Shown here in pieces: positions 1 through 5,838 of a stretch of 21,714 bases of DNA; the first letter of the stretch is position 1, and each line of letters opens with the position of its first letter. Source of the stretch: JBBRSL01 sp038245435 (GTDB lineage: Bacteria; Patescibacteriota; Saccharimonadia; Saccharimonadales; CAIOMD01); the NCBI GenBank assembly GCA_038245435.1, contig JBBRSL010000018.1, positions 1-21,714 on the forward strand. The letters are read 5' to 3'. The position numbers were made by a program, and so were the translations under genes. Under the pieces are notes generated by a model that was not told the origin of the DNA, did no database searches, and saw only the letters and a list, made by a program, of their open reading frames with translations.

Positions 1-2
1 AT

Positions 3-815
3 CAATCTGTTGGTGCCGATAATATCGACGAACTTATTGCCAGCTGGAAACCCGAGCAGATGCTCCCAAAAGCCTATAAAGACGTTATAGAAGAATACGA
101 GCCGCTTGCGTGTGATGTGGTAAGCAGCCAAAAACCAACCGAGGGTACCATTATTAACATCGAAGGGCTTGATGGTAGTGGTAAGGGCACCCAGGCTAGC
201 TTACTCAAAGATTATTTTGCAAAACATAACATTGCGTTCACTGAATTTGATTTTCCACGCTACGGCCAACCAACCGGTAAGCGAATCGGCCAATATTTAA
301 ATGGTTCGATAAAAGCGGACCCATACGAAGCAGCAACTCTGTATGCAGATGACAGGCTTGCCGCTAAACGCGAAATTGAGCAAGCGCTTATTCGTGGCGA
401 TATTGTACTATTTAACAGATACGTCCCATCAAATATCGCTTACCAGAGCGTGCGGGACGAGATACAGACGCCCGAACAAGCTTTAGCGCTCCGTGATTGG
501 ATTGAATCGCTCGAATACGGTCAAAACGGGCTACCCCGGGCCACGATTAACATCGTGCTTTCGGTAAGTGGCAAATTATCGCAAAAAATGGTTGATAAAA
601 AAGCTGCTCGGAGCTATATCGATGGGCGTGATGTCCACGAAAATAACCTCAGTATGCAAGATAGGGCTGCAAAGGAATATCTTAATCTTTGCCAAACGCG
701 AGCTGATTATTTTGAAATTAAATGCTCAGATGAAAAAACAGGCGAAATACGCCCAATGGATGCAATACATCGTGACATCTTAACGCTCGTTCAACCACTT
801 CTTAATCGAAAATAA
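3..815 (+). CDS. tmk: dTMP (thymidylate) kinase, 5' end outside window
   Basis: Phosphorylates dTMP to dTDP with ATP in the cytosol. Counting from the ATG at 60, a P-loop GLDGSGKGT lies at residues 36-44, an FPRY motif at 65-68, a DDR at 97-99 and NRYVPSNIAYQ at 119-129, where the family's usual DR(Y/H) motif reads NRY. A Lys/Arg-rich lid follows near 176-190. The kinase domain begins only around residue 30, whereas family members normally start a few residues before the P-loop, and the same frame is open with protein-like sequence back to base 3. I therefore treat it as 5'-truncated by the window: either a longer N-terminal domain (a fusion) or a linker lies upstream. The alternative is the ATG at 60, with a poor ribosome binding site. 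The stop is 2 bases before the next gene, so the two are almost certainly co-transcribed. Confidence 0.88.
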   Translation, partial: QSVGADNIDELIASWKPEQMLPKAYKDVIEEYEPLACDVVSSQKPTEGTIINIEGLDGSGKGTQASLLKDYFAKHNIAFTEFDFPRYGQPTGKRIGQYLNGSIKADPYEAATLYADDRLAAKREIEQALIRGDIVLFNRYVPSNIAYQSVRDEIQTPEQALALRDWIESLEYGQNGLPRATINIVLSVSGKLSQKMVDKKAARSYIDGRDVHENNLSMQDRAAKEYLNLCQTRADYFEIKCSDEKTGEIRPMDAIHRDILTLVQPLLNRK

Positions 816-817
816 TT

Positions 818-2290
818 ATGGCCGGCAAACTCATCGCACTTGAATCAACCAATCAACAGCTGCTTGATAAAACGGCCAAGTATTTAGCGCTCAAACTCCA
901 GAGTGAAGGCAAAACGGTCGAGGTGCTGAGCTTTCCACAGGCTAAGCAAAGTAGCGGGCATTTTGTGCAGTCGCACCAAAAAGGTGAATACGGCGAGGTA
1001 AACCCCTATGCTGCCAGTATGTTTTATATTTTGGATCGTTACGATGCGAGCCCACAGATACGACAGTACCTTGAGCAAGGGGTCGTGGTTATATGCAAAA
1101 GCTACCGTGGTACCAGTTTGGCAAAACTCGGTGCAAGTATTAGTGATGGCCCAACACGTAAAGGATTTTATATTTGGGCTGACAGCCTAGAATCGGGTAC
1201 TTTTGGCGTAACGCGCCCCGACATGGCAATTGTTTTAAGCGAAGAACTGCCTACTCTGTACGAGCTGTGCGAGATGTTCCCTAAAGATTATGTATTTGCC
1301 ATTGATGTTACAAAGGTGCGTAACATGCTTAATCGAATCATCCCTCCAATGCCGGCTGTTTCTAAAAAAGTAAAAAACAATAAGACGAGCTGGATAAACG
1401 CACTTGTTGCGGCAGGCCAGGGTTATACATTTGATTTTACTGCGGCAAACTACTATGTACGTCTGCCTAAGAAATCAAAAAATACTAAATTATATGCCGA
1501 TAGCTTGCACGAGCTGGAGGCGCTCCGAGAAAAGCTGGCTAGTAAGCTACCTAAATCACTCGTGGCTGAGGCGCAAATGCTCGCAACACCGATTGGCCTT
1601 ATGGGCGTTACCGAACATGAACAAGCAAATAGTACTTATAAAAATAGTATATTGACAGCACAAATTACAGATAACTTTGGGCAAACGTACAGCGCAGTTT
1701 CTAGGGGTGCAAAAATTCTGTCAGCCAATCCTCGAAACGAGCTCGATAGCCTTACATCACTCTTATTACCAAAAACCGAATTGAGCGCGGTGGACGTGCA
1801 AGCGTCACTTGATAAGACGCCTATTCAAAAAAAGATTGAGCTATTTAAGGCCTACCTTGCTGGTGCTGATAATGCGCCTAACGAAAACTTACTTTCATCT
1901 ATACAAATAACGGTATCTGCGACCGCCTCATATGCCGATTTACTACAGCTTGTGAGCTTAGCGAAAAATGTTCGATTTAGCCTACAACAGCCCACGCCGC
2001 GTTGGGGGTTTGATGTACCGGAGCATCTGGCAATCGCAACCGATGAAATTGAGGATTGTTTTGCATCGAGCCTTAAGTTACATAGCCAGCTTGAAGCAGC
2101 TGGCGAATATGTCGCCGCACCGTACGTTGTGCTTGCCGGGAACTTCGTACAGGCAGCTATTAGCGTCGATGGCCATGCGGCCCGGGATATAGCGAAGGCA
2201 GCGCAACAAGCACGAACGACTGCTCTTGTTAAAGAACTAGCTGAGGCTATCCGTTCGCAGTATCCGCTTTTATCTGATGTAACAAAATAA
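818..2290 (+). CDS. Degenerate Tmk-like / ThyX-like fusion protein
   Basis: A 490-residue protein with two eroded domains. Residues 1-215 follow the dTMP kinase pattern of the preceding gene: beta strand KLIALE, FP at 39-40, MFYILDRY at 68-75, and VVVICKSYRGTSLAKLGA where a kinase has the DR(Y/H) strand. The P-loop is replaced by ESTNQQLLDKT (9-19), with no Gly-x-x-Gly-x-Gly-Lys, and DR(Y/H) is KSY (94-96). Residues about 270-490 resemble flavin-dependent thymidylate synthase: YSAVSRGAK (291-299), a helix plus P.E pattern at 340-357, TVSA (365-368), then VVLAGNFVQAAISVDGHAARD (437-457), which matches the ThyX stretch IVLPLNLYT..WTVNARSL. The RHRxxS motif and the substrate-binding Arg are absent. 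It starts 2 bases after tmk, with no Shine-Dalgarno, suggesting translational coupling. Probably a non-catalytic partner or scaffold of active Tmk/ThyX; the ThyX part is judged from pattern memory only. Confidence 0.7.
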   Translation: MAGKLIALESTNQQLLDKTAKYLALKLQSEGKTVEVLSFPQAKQSSGHFVQSHQKGEYGEVNPYAASMFYILDRYDASPQIRQYLEQGVVVICKSYRGTSLAKLGASISDGPTRKGFYIWADSLESGTFGVTRPDMAIVLSEELPTLYELCEMFPKDYVFAIDVTKVRNMLNRIIPPMPAVSKKVKNNKTSWINALVAAGQGYTFDFTAANYYVRLPKKSKNTKLYADSLHELEALREKLASKLPKSLVAEAQMLATPIGLMGVTEHEQANSTYKNSILTAQITDNFGQTYSAVSRGAKILSANPRNELDSLTSLLLPKTELSAVDVQASLDKTPIQKKIELFKAYLAGADNAPNENLLSSIQITVSATASYADLLQLVSLAKNVRFSLQQPTPRWGFDVPEHLAIATDEIEDCFASSLKLHSQLEAAGEYVAAPYVVLAGNFVQAAISVDGHAARDIAKAAQQARTTALVKELAEAIRSQYPLLSDVTK

Positions 2291-2300
2291 TTGTGTTGAG

Positions 2301-2406
2301 CGCCCCTTGGGGCTCGGAGTAATTGCGAACGTCAGGGATGGTGACATTCACAGATATACATCAAGGGGTCTCCTCGATACATATGCTCCGAGCCCCATGA
2401 GGGGCG
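2301..2406. repeat. Long imperfect inverted repeat
   Basis: The arm at 2301-2319 is nearly the reverse complement of 2386-2406 (19 pairs, with two extra bases in the right arm), separated by a 66-base loop. The right arm can also form its own GCCCC-ATGA-GGGGC hairpin. It sits between the convergent ends of the fusion gene (+) and the 62-aa gene (-), so it may end transcription from both sides, although no T-tract follows. It could instead be a structured RNA or a mobile-element remnant. Confidence 0.6.
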
Positions 2407-2412
2407 AACTGG

Positions 2413-2601
2413 TCAGTGAGCGCTGGGGGATTCTTGGGCCGCATTCAGCTGTCGCCATATCTGGTTGTAGACCTGGCGGAGCTTCTGATCGCTGACTTGG
2501 CAACTTGTGAAGTCTTCCAAGTAGCTTTGTGCTTCATCGAGCTTGCCTTCATCGAGCGCCATTTGCGCTGAGATCAGGCTATTAGCTGGGCTGATTGCCA
2601 C
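2413..2601 (-). CDS. Small helical protein, 62 aa, unknown
   Basis: I do not recognise this protein. The start is a GTG at 2601, chosen because an AGAAGGAG ribosome binding site lies 10 bases upstream. The frame also runs further upstream, but that part overlaps the preceding 71-aa gene and is low-complexity Ser/Pro, so it is unlikely to be translated. The product is acidic and helical (MALDEGKLDEAQSYLEDF, then VYNQIWRQLNAAQ), like one TPR-type helical hairpin. It follows the 71-aa gene by 22 bases and is visibly richer in G+C than the flanking thymidylate and GGDEF genes. No signal peptide or membrane segment is present. Confidence 0.5.
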   Translation of the reverse strand: MAISPANSLISAQMALDEGKLDEAQSYLEDFTSCQVSDQKLRQVYNQIWRQLNAAQESPSAH

Positions 2602-2623
2602 TTTTTGGATGCTCCTTCTGGGT

Positions 2624-2839
2624 TCAGGCAGCTTGGGCGAAGAACACCCAGTATCCACCACTGGGCTTGGGGACGAACTCGACATGCATGCGATTGAGTA
2701 AGAACTGCGCATCCTTGCGATTGATGTTCAGCCGTCGGGCTAGTCGCTCGTAGTACGAGGCCGGTGCGGTTGCGCTCGGGTTGTCTTCGACAAATTTTCG
2801 TATCTTGTCGTAGTCGCTTGCCTTGGCTCTGCTTCCCAT
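2624..2839 (-). CDS. Small basic protein, 71 aa, winged-helix-like
   Basis: Function unknown. The ATG at 2839 is preceded by AGAGGAG at ideal spacing, which supports a real gene despite its size. The product is basic (MGSRAKASDYDKIRKF...), with helices around 9-18, 28-38 and 41-50, then a beta-rich VEFVPKPSGGYWVFF tail. That layout resembles a small winged helix-turn-helix DNA-binding domain, with YERLARRLNINRKDAQFLL as the likely HTH. Immediately upstream lies a 50-bp interrupted palindrome (2854-2903), a natural autoregulatory operator. It is the first gene of a two-gene unit and is GC-rich compared with its neighbours, hinting at transfer or strong expression. Confidence 0.55.
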   Translation of the reverse strand: MGSRAKASDYDKIRKFVEDNPSATAPASYYERLARRLNINRKDAQFLLNRMHVEFVPKPSGGYWVFFAQAA

Positions 2840-2853
2840 CTGGCTCCTCTGAT

Positions 2854-2903
2854 TGTTCGGCCTATCTGTGCACGACCAGTAAGTGCACAGAATTGACCGA
2901 ACA
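2854..2903. promoter_or_regulatory. Palindromic operator or leader hairpin
   Basis: TGTTCGG (2854-2860) and CTGTGCAC (2866-2873) are mirrored by GTGCACAG (2883-2890) and CCGAACA (2897-2903). On the minus strand a TACAAT hexamer (2911-2916) lies just upstream, so the palindrome would start at or near the transcription start of the 71-aa gene. It could be a two-part protein-binding site or a leader hairpin. No convincing -35 element was found. Confidence 0.5.
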
Positions 2904-2922
2904 AAACCAAATTGTAAAATAA

Positions 2923-2950
2923 AACCGAGCTCCTGGTTGGGAGCTCGGTT
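2923..2950 (-). terminator. Rho-independent terminator (minus strand)
   Basis: A perfect 11-bp stem (2923-2933 with 2940-2950) has a 6-base loop. On the minus strand it is followed by TTATTTTAC. It is correctly placed to end the GGDEF / small membrane peptide transcript. Confidence 0.8.
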
Positions 2951-2974
2951 ATCGTTTGCTACGTATAAGTACGT

Positions 2975-3067
2975 TTACGAAAACTCAGGCACCCGCGTAC
3001 GGCCAATCAGAATGAGGCATAGGAGGCTCACAAGGGTGTAAACGGTTTGTTGCACGTAGGTTAACAT
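2975..3067 (-). CDS. Possible small membrane peptide, 30 (or 42) aa
   Basis: A short minus-strand frame lies between the GGDEF gene stop and its terminator. From the ATG at 3067 it encodes 30 residues with one hydrophobic stretch (VYTLVSLLCLILIG) and a short polar tail, RTRVPEFS. A TTG at 3103 would extend it to 42 aa, with a second hydrophobic stretch (AYAVILYVM). Neither start has a good Shine-Dalgarno, and an 8-bp hairpin (3078-3097) lies just before the ATG. The hydrophobic pattern and the position before a terminator support it; chance cannot be excluded at this length. Confidence 0.3.
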   Translation of the reverse strand: MLTYVQQTVYTLVSLLCLILIGRTRVPEFS

Positions 3068-3077
3068 GACATAAAGT

Positions 3078-3097
3078 ATTACTGCATAAGCAGTAAT
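3078..3097 (-). other. Hairpin after GGDEF gene
   Basis: ATTACTGC (3078-3085) and GCAGTAAT (3090-3097) form a perfect 8-bp stem with a 4-base loop, 17 bases past the GGDEF stop. There is only a weak T-run beyond it on the minus strand. It may be an RNA-stabilising end or a weak terminator. Confidence 0.4.
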
Positions 3098-3113
3098 TGT
3101 CAAATAGGGCAGG

Positions 3114-3766
3114 CTACAAAGTTTCTCGAAGTGTTTTTAGCATTTGTTTGTTGATCATCATCTGTTCTTGCGCGGCAACTAAGGCTGAGTCGACATTAGT
3201 ATATTCATCGAGAGGCACAAAAGCGAGCGCCATTGAAAGGCCATCACAATTTATGCGACGGGCAATAATTTCAGCAATTTGTGGGAAAACTTCGCCAATT
3301 CCTTCAATCGGCATAACGATGATAAATTCGTCGGCTCGATCGCCATGTCTGGTCACAATGTCTTCGGCGCGAAGCAGTTCTTTAATGCGGAGTGATGCAT
3401 CTTTAATAAGCTGATCGCCAGCCGCATATCCTAACGCTTCGTTTGCGAGCTTAAGCCCATTAATATCGGCAATGCCAATCATGTAGGTGTCAGGGCCGCC
3501 CTTGCGGCGTTCGCCTTGGCAAAACATATCGAGCTTAGGTATAACAAAATCGCTAAAGTAGCGTGACGATGCGAGGCCTGTAAGGTGGTCGGTATAGGCC
3601 ATTTCACCCAATTCAGTAATATGAACAGTTGCACGCCCAATAGCTCAATCAGGTCTTTTCGGCTAATAGATTCACCGGTTTGCAAACTATCAATCACCTG
3701 GGTAATTTCGCTTAAAAGCGGCTCGCCAGGGTGTTGTGAACTAAGTTGGTTGTGATTGTCTATCAT
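3114..3766 (-). pseudogene. GGDEF-domain protein, broken by a -1 frameshift
   Basis: The reading frame starts at the ATG at 3766, with a GAGGA site upstream, and encodes a polar helical N-terminus ending SRKDLIELLG. It is then out of frame. The GGDEF domain continues in the -1 frame (HITELGEMAYTDHLTGL...) down to TAG at 3114. One extra G in the GGG run of the coding strand (3636-3638) would give a seamless LLGRATVHITELGEMAYTDHL. The domain has YTDHLTGL, the metal-site Asp in IADIN and GYAAGDQLI. Its signature reads RADEF after an insertion instead of GGDEF, so diguanylate cyclase activity is doubtful even if the frame were intact. Internal starts (TTG 3611, ATG 3602) could make a bare domain. 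The frameshift may be a mutation, an assembly error or phase variation. Confidence 0.7.
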
Positions 3767-3887
3767 AAAAATCCTCGTAGAAACAAAGGAATATACGGAT
3801 TCACTCGGTTTCGCTATTAGCTCCGTGTGTACCAAGCGACCAAATACAGTACACAGTTCATTGCTTAACTTATGTAAGTATACTAAC

Positions 3888-3896
3888 ATTATACCA
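3888..3896 (-). promoter_or_regulatory. Extended -10 promoter of GGDEF gene
   Basis: On the minus strand, TGGTATAAT carries a perfect TATAAT (3888-3893) with an upstream TGn. A TTGACA also lies close by, but only 7 bases away, so it is not the matching -35. Transcription would begin near 3880, leaving a leader of about 115 bases before the ATG at 3766. Confidence 0.5.
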
Positions 3897-3919
3897 CATT
3901 TGTCAATAGCCCGTAGGTG

Positions 3920-3948
3920 TTGACGGTAGCGTCAAGGCGTGTTAGGAT
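3920..3948 (+). promoter_or_regulatory. Promoter of rplJ-rplL
   Basis: TTGACG (3920-3925), a 17-base spacer and TAGGAT (3943-3948) form a good sigma-70-type promoter. The predicted start near 3955 is just before the L10-type leader. It is divergent from the GGDEF promoter. Confidence 0.65.
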
Positions 3949-3960
3949 AGTACTTGAATT

Positions 3961-4010
3961 ACCAAAGACAGTGACTGATAGCAATATCTTAATTCGTCAC
4001 CGAGGTGAAA
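3961..4010 (+). promoter_or_regulatory. Ribosomal protein L10 leader
   Basis: The leader contains ACC-AAAGACA-GTGAC (3961-3975), mirrored by GTCAC-CGA-GGT (3996-4006). A GATA-GCAA-TATC GNRA-capped hairpin (3977-3988) lies inside. The AAGACAG / CGAGGTGA internal loop is the hallmark of the L10-binding leader found before rplJ in many bacteria. Binding of excess L10 is expected to lower expression of rplJ-rplL. Confidence 0.7.
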
Positions 4011-4035
4011 TTAGCTAAACTTAGTTTGTTTCAAA

Positions 4036-4070
4036 TCCTTTGGTAGTGTCCAAAGGAATTTTAATTTTTT
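4036..4070 (+). terminator. Attenuator terminator in rplJ leader
   Basis: TCCTTTGG (4036-4043) pairs perfectly with CCAAAGGA (4050-4057) and is followed by ATTTTAATTTTTT, an intrinsic terminator upstream of the coding region. Its left arm CTTTGGT (4038-4044) is also complementary to ACCAAAG at 3961-3967 in the L10 leader, so leader folding and terminator formation are linked. Confidence 0.7.
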
Positions 4071-4126
4071 GGACAGAACATTTACAAATTGGTCGATTGT
4101 AAATAACTAAACAGGAACTATTTTCT

Positions 4127-4651
4127 ATGGCGTTAAGCAAAGAAGAGAAAACTGCTGTTATTGCTGACCTTACCGAACTTCTTTCGGGCTCTAAGATGAC
4201 CGTTGTTGCCGAATACAAAGGCATGACTGTGAAATCTATGCAGAAGCTCCGTAAAGATGCAAAAAGTAATGGTACTGCAGTAAAAGTAGTAAAAAATCGC
4301 TTAGTAAAACAAGCAATTAGTGGCGTAGATACTCTTAAAGGAGTAGATGCAAGTACACTTACAGGTCAACTTTTGTACGCATTTAACGATGCAGATGAAG
4401 TTGCTCCTGCAAAAGCACTCAGTGATTTTGCGAAAACCGAACCTGCTTTGCAGTTTGTTGGTGCAATTACCGCCGAAGGTGCTTTTATTAGCGCCGACGA
4501 AGTAAAAGCGCTTGCAAGTCTCCCAAGCAAGAACCAGCTTATCGCTGGTGTTATCAATACTCTTAACTCACCACTCCGTGGCGTTATGAGTGGCCTTACA
4601 GGCAACCTCCATGGTCTTTTACAAGGTCTTGAAGCTAAAGCAAGTAACTAA
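4127..4651 (+). CDS. rplJ: 50S ribosomal protein L10
   Basis: L10 anchors L7/L12 dimers to 23S rRNA at the stalk base of the large subunit. The 174-residue length is normal for the family. The N-terminal MALSKEEKTAVIADL, the VVAEYKGMTVKSMQKLR segment and VVKNRLVKQA (the RNA-binding part) are typical, and a C-terminal helix with NLHGLLQGLEAKAS provides the L12 platform. The start ATG follows an AGGA ribosome binding site. The gene is first in rplJ-rplL and is controlled by the leader and attenuator upstream. The usual rplK-rplA neighbours are not present here. Confidence 0.97.
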   Translation: MALSKEEKTAVIADLTELLSGSKMTVVAEYKGMTVKSMQKLRKDAKSNGTAVKVVKNRLVKQAISGVDTLKGVDASTLTGQLLYAFNDADEVAPAKALSDFAKTEPALQFVGAITAEGAFISADEVKALASLPSKNQLIAGVINTLNSPLRGVMSGLTGNLHGLLQGLEAKASN

Positions 4652-4670
4652 TTACAAGGAATCTATTCAA

Positions 4671-5051
4671 ATGGCAGATCTTAAAAAACTCGCTGAGCAA
4701 CTTGTTGCTCTTACCGTTCTAGAAGTGAACGAACTCGGTACTATCCTAAAAGACGAATACGGCATTGAGCCAGCTGCTGCAGCTGTTGCTGTTGCCGCCG
4801 CACCTGCTGGTGACGCTGGCGCACCTGCTGCTGACGAAAAGAGCGAATACGATGTCGTTCTTAAGGACGCTGGCGCTCAAAAAGTTGCAGTTATCAAGGC
4901 TGTAAAAGAAATTACAGGTCTTGGCCTTGGCGAAGCAAAAGCTATCGTTGATGGTGCTCCAAAGACTGTAGTCGAAAAAGCTAAGAAAGAAGATGCAGAA
5001 GCAGCCAAGAAAACTCTTGAAGAAGCTGGCGCAACTGTAGAACTTGCGTAA
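4671..5051 (+). CDS. rplL: 50S ribosomal protein L7/L12
   Basis: This is the flexible stalk protein that recruits translation factors. The 126-residue product has an N-terminal dimerisation domain (1-33, LAEQLVALTVLEVNELGTILKDEYGI), an Ala-rich hinge (about 35-56) and a C-terminal domain with DVVLKDAGAQKVAVIKAVKEI and LGLGEAKAIVDGAPK. The ATG at 4671 is chosen over an upstream in-frame ATG (4590) because it follows ACAAGGA and begins MADLKKLAEQL as in the family. It starts 19 bases after rplJ and is followed by a strong terminator. Confidence 0.97.
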   Translation: MADLKKLAEQLVALTVLEVNELGTILKDEYGIEPAAAAVAVAAAPAGDAGAPAADEKSEYDVVLKDAGAQKVAVIKAVKEITGLGLGEAKAIVDGAPKTVVEKAKKEDAEAAKKTLEEAGATVELA

Positions 5052-5077
5052 TTTTACGTTTTAGCTCACATACATTT

Positions 5078-5105
5078 AACCCACCAATTTTTGGTGGGTT
5101 TTTTG
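5078..5105 (+). terminator. Rho-independent terminator after rplL
   Basis: A perfect 10-bp stem AACCCACCAA (5078-5087) / TTGGTGGGTT (5091-5100), followed by T-run TTTT (5101-5104), lies 27 bases past the rplL stop. Confidence 0.9.
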
Positions 5106-5119
5106 TTACAACGTTGTAA
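5106..5119. repeat. Perfect 14-bp palindrome
   Basis: TTACAACGTTGTAA is perfectly self-complementary. It lies between the rplL terminator and the next promoter, next to a DnaA box, and is a candidate binding site for a dimeric regulator. Confidence 0.5.
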
Positions 5120-5128
5120 AGTTTAAAG

Positions 5129-5137
5129 TTATCCACA
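5129..5137 (+). promoter_or_regulatory. DnaA box
   Basis: TTATCCACA is an exact match to the high-affinity DnaA box. It lies 28 bases upstream of the -35 of the next gene. Only one exact copy was noticed nearby, so an origin is unlikely; DnaA-linked control of the downstream promoter is possible, as is chance. Confidence 0.45.
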
Positions 5138-5164
5138 GAAACTGTATGTAATATATGTCACAGA

Positions 5165-5194
5165 TTGACATTTACCTTGCGTTCATGATATGGT
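5165..5194 (+). promoter_or_regulatory. Promoter of the 169-aa gene
   Basis: A perfect TTGACA (5165-5170) is followed after 18 bases by TATGGT (5189-5194). Transcription would start near 5200, leaving a purine-rich leader of about 50 bases that contains the ribosome binding site. Confidence 0.65.
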
Positions 5195-5248
5195 ACGGAT
5201 ATTAGGAGATAAGGGAAACAAAAACCCAAGGGAAGAAGGATAACTGCG

Positions 5249-5758
5249 ATGTCCGATATGCCAGAAAAACAAATCAAGCGACTGCGAAGCCTGATAAGCG
5301 AAGCCGAGACTAACTTGGCGGCTGCAAAAGAATTATTAATTAGTCTCGTGGGCGAAGACCCAGTGGTAACTTCGACTGCGCGCGAAAATATTTCGGGCAA
5401 GGTGCTCGAAGGTGTTTTTGATGGCCAAAATATGGTCGGTTCAGACGGTAAAACATACCCAGTACCTGCGAACTACGCCAGTAAATCAAAACTCGTACAG
5501 GGCGATATTCTAAAGCTCACCATTGGCGATGATGGTGCATTCTTGTACAAGCAGATTGGCCCAATACCTCGTAAGCAGATTATCGGTGTTCTTGTCCAAA
5601 AAGAAGGCCACTACTTTGTAGAGGTTGGCGATCATGGCTACCGCGTACTCCTTGCCAGCGTAACCTACTTTAAGGCAAAGCCGGGTGACCAAATTAGCGT
5701 CAACGTACCAGAAGATGACACCGACGCTGAGTGGGCCGCAATCGAAGCTGCTTTATAG
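5249..5758 (+). CDS. Unknown beta-rich protein, 169 aa
   Basis: I do not recognise the family. Residues 5-33 form a charged helix, probably coiled coil (KQIKRLRSLISEAETNLAAAKELL). Residues about 48-153 are rich in beta strands and Gly/Asp turns (GKVLEGVFDG, GDILKLTI, GVLVQKEGHYFVEVGDHGYRVLLA, KPGDQISVNV), suggesting one or two small barrels of OB or KOW type. The tail is acidic (PEDDTDAEWAAIEAA). There is no signal peptide or membrane segment. It has its own TTGACA promoter, an AAGGA site before the ATG and a strong terminator, so it is a single-gene unit, probably well expressed. Position after rplJ-rplL is compatible with a translation-linked role, but that is only inference. Confidence 0.8.
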   Translation: MSDMPEKQIKRLRSLISEAETNLAAAKELLISLVGEDPVVTSTARENISGKVLEGVFDGQNMVGSDGKTYPVPANYASKSKLVQGDILKLTIGDDGAFLYKQIGPIPRKQIIGVLVQKEGHYFVEVGDHGYRVLLASVTYFKAKPGDQISVNVPEDDTDAEWAAIEAAL

Positions 5759-5786
5759 AAGTTTGAATTTTGTAGATTGAATATTG

Positions 5787-5812
5787 AAAAAGGCGCTATA
5801 TGCGCCTTTTTT
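5787..5812 (+). terminator. Bidirectional-looking terminator
   Basis: AAAAAGGCGC (5787-5796), loop TATAT and GCGCCTTTTTT (5802-5812) form a GC-core hairpin with A and T flanks. It ends the 169-aa gene's transcript. Confidence 0.9.
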
Positions 5813-5838
5813 GCTTAAATGTGTCATAGTAGTGCTAT

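Noticed and set aside
2602..2712. N-terminal 37 codons of the longer frame upstream of the 62-aa gene
   Set aside because: Overlaps the 71-aa gene out of frame and is low-complexity; the internal GTG has a perfect ribosome site.
3888..3907. TTGACA directly before TATAAT on the minus strand as a full promoter
   Set aside because: The two are only 7 bases apart instead of about 17; kept only as an extended -10.
4590..4670. Upstream ATG as rplL start
   Set aside because: It overlaps rplJ, adds non-homologous residues, and the ATG at 4671 has its own ribosome site.
5129..5137. Replication origin near the DnaA box
   Set aside because: A single box, with no dnaA/dnaN genes or AT-rich unwinding region with box clusters.
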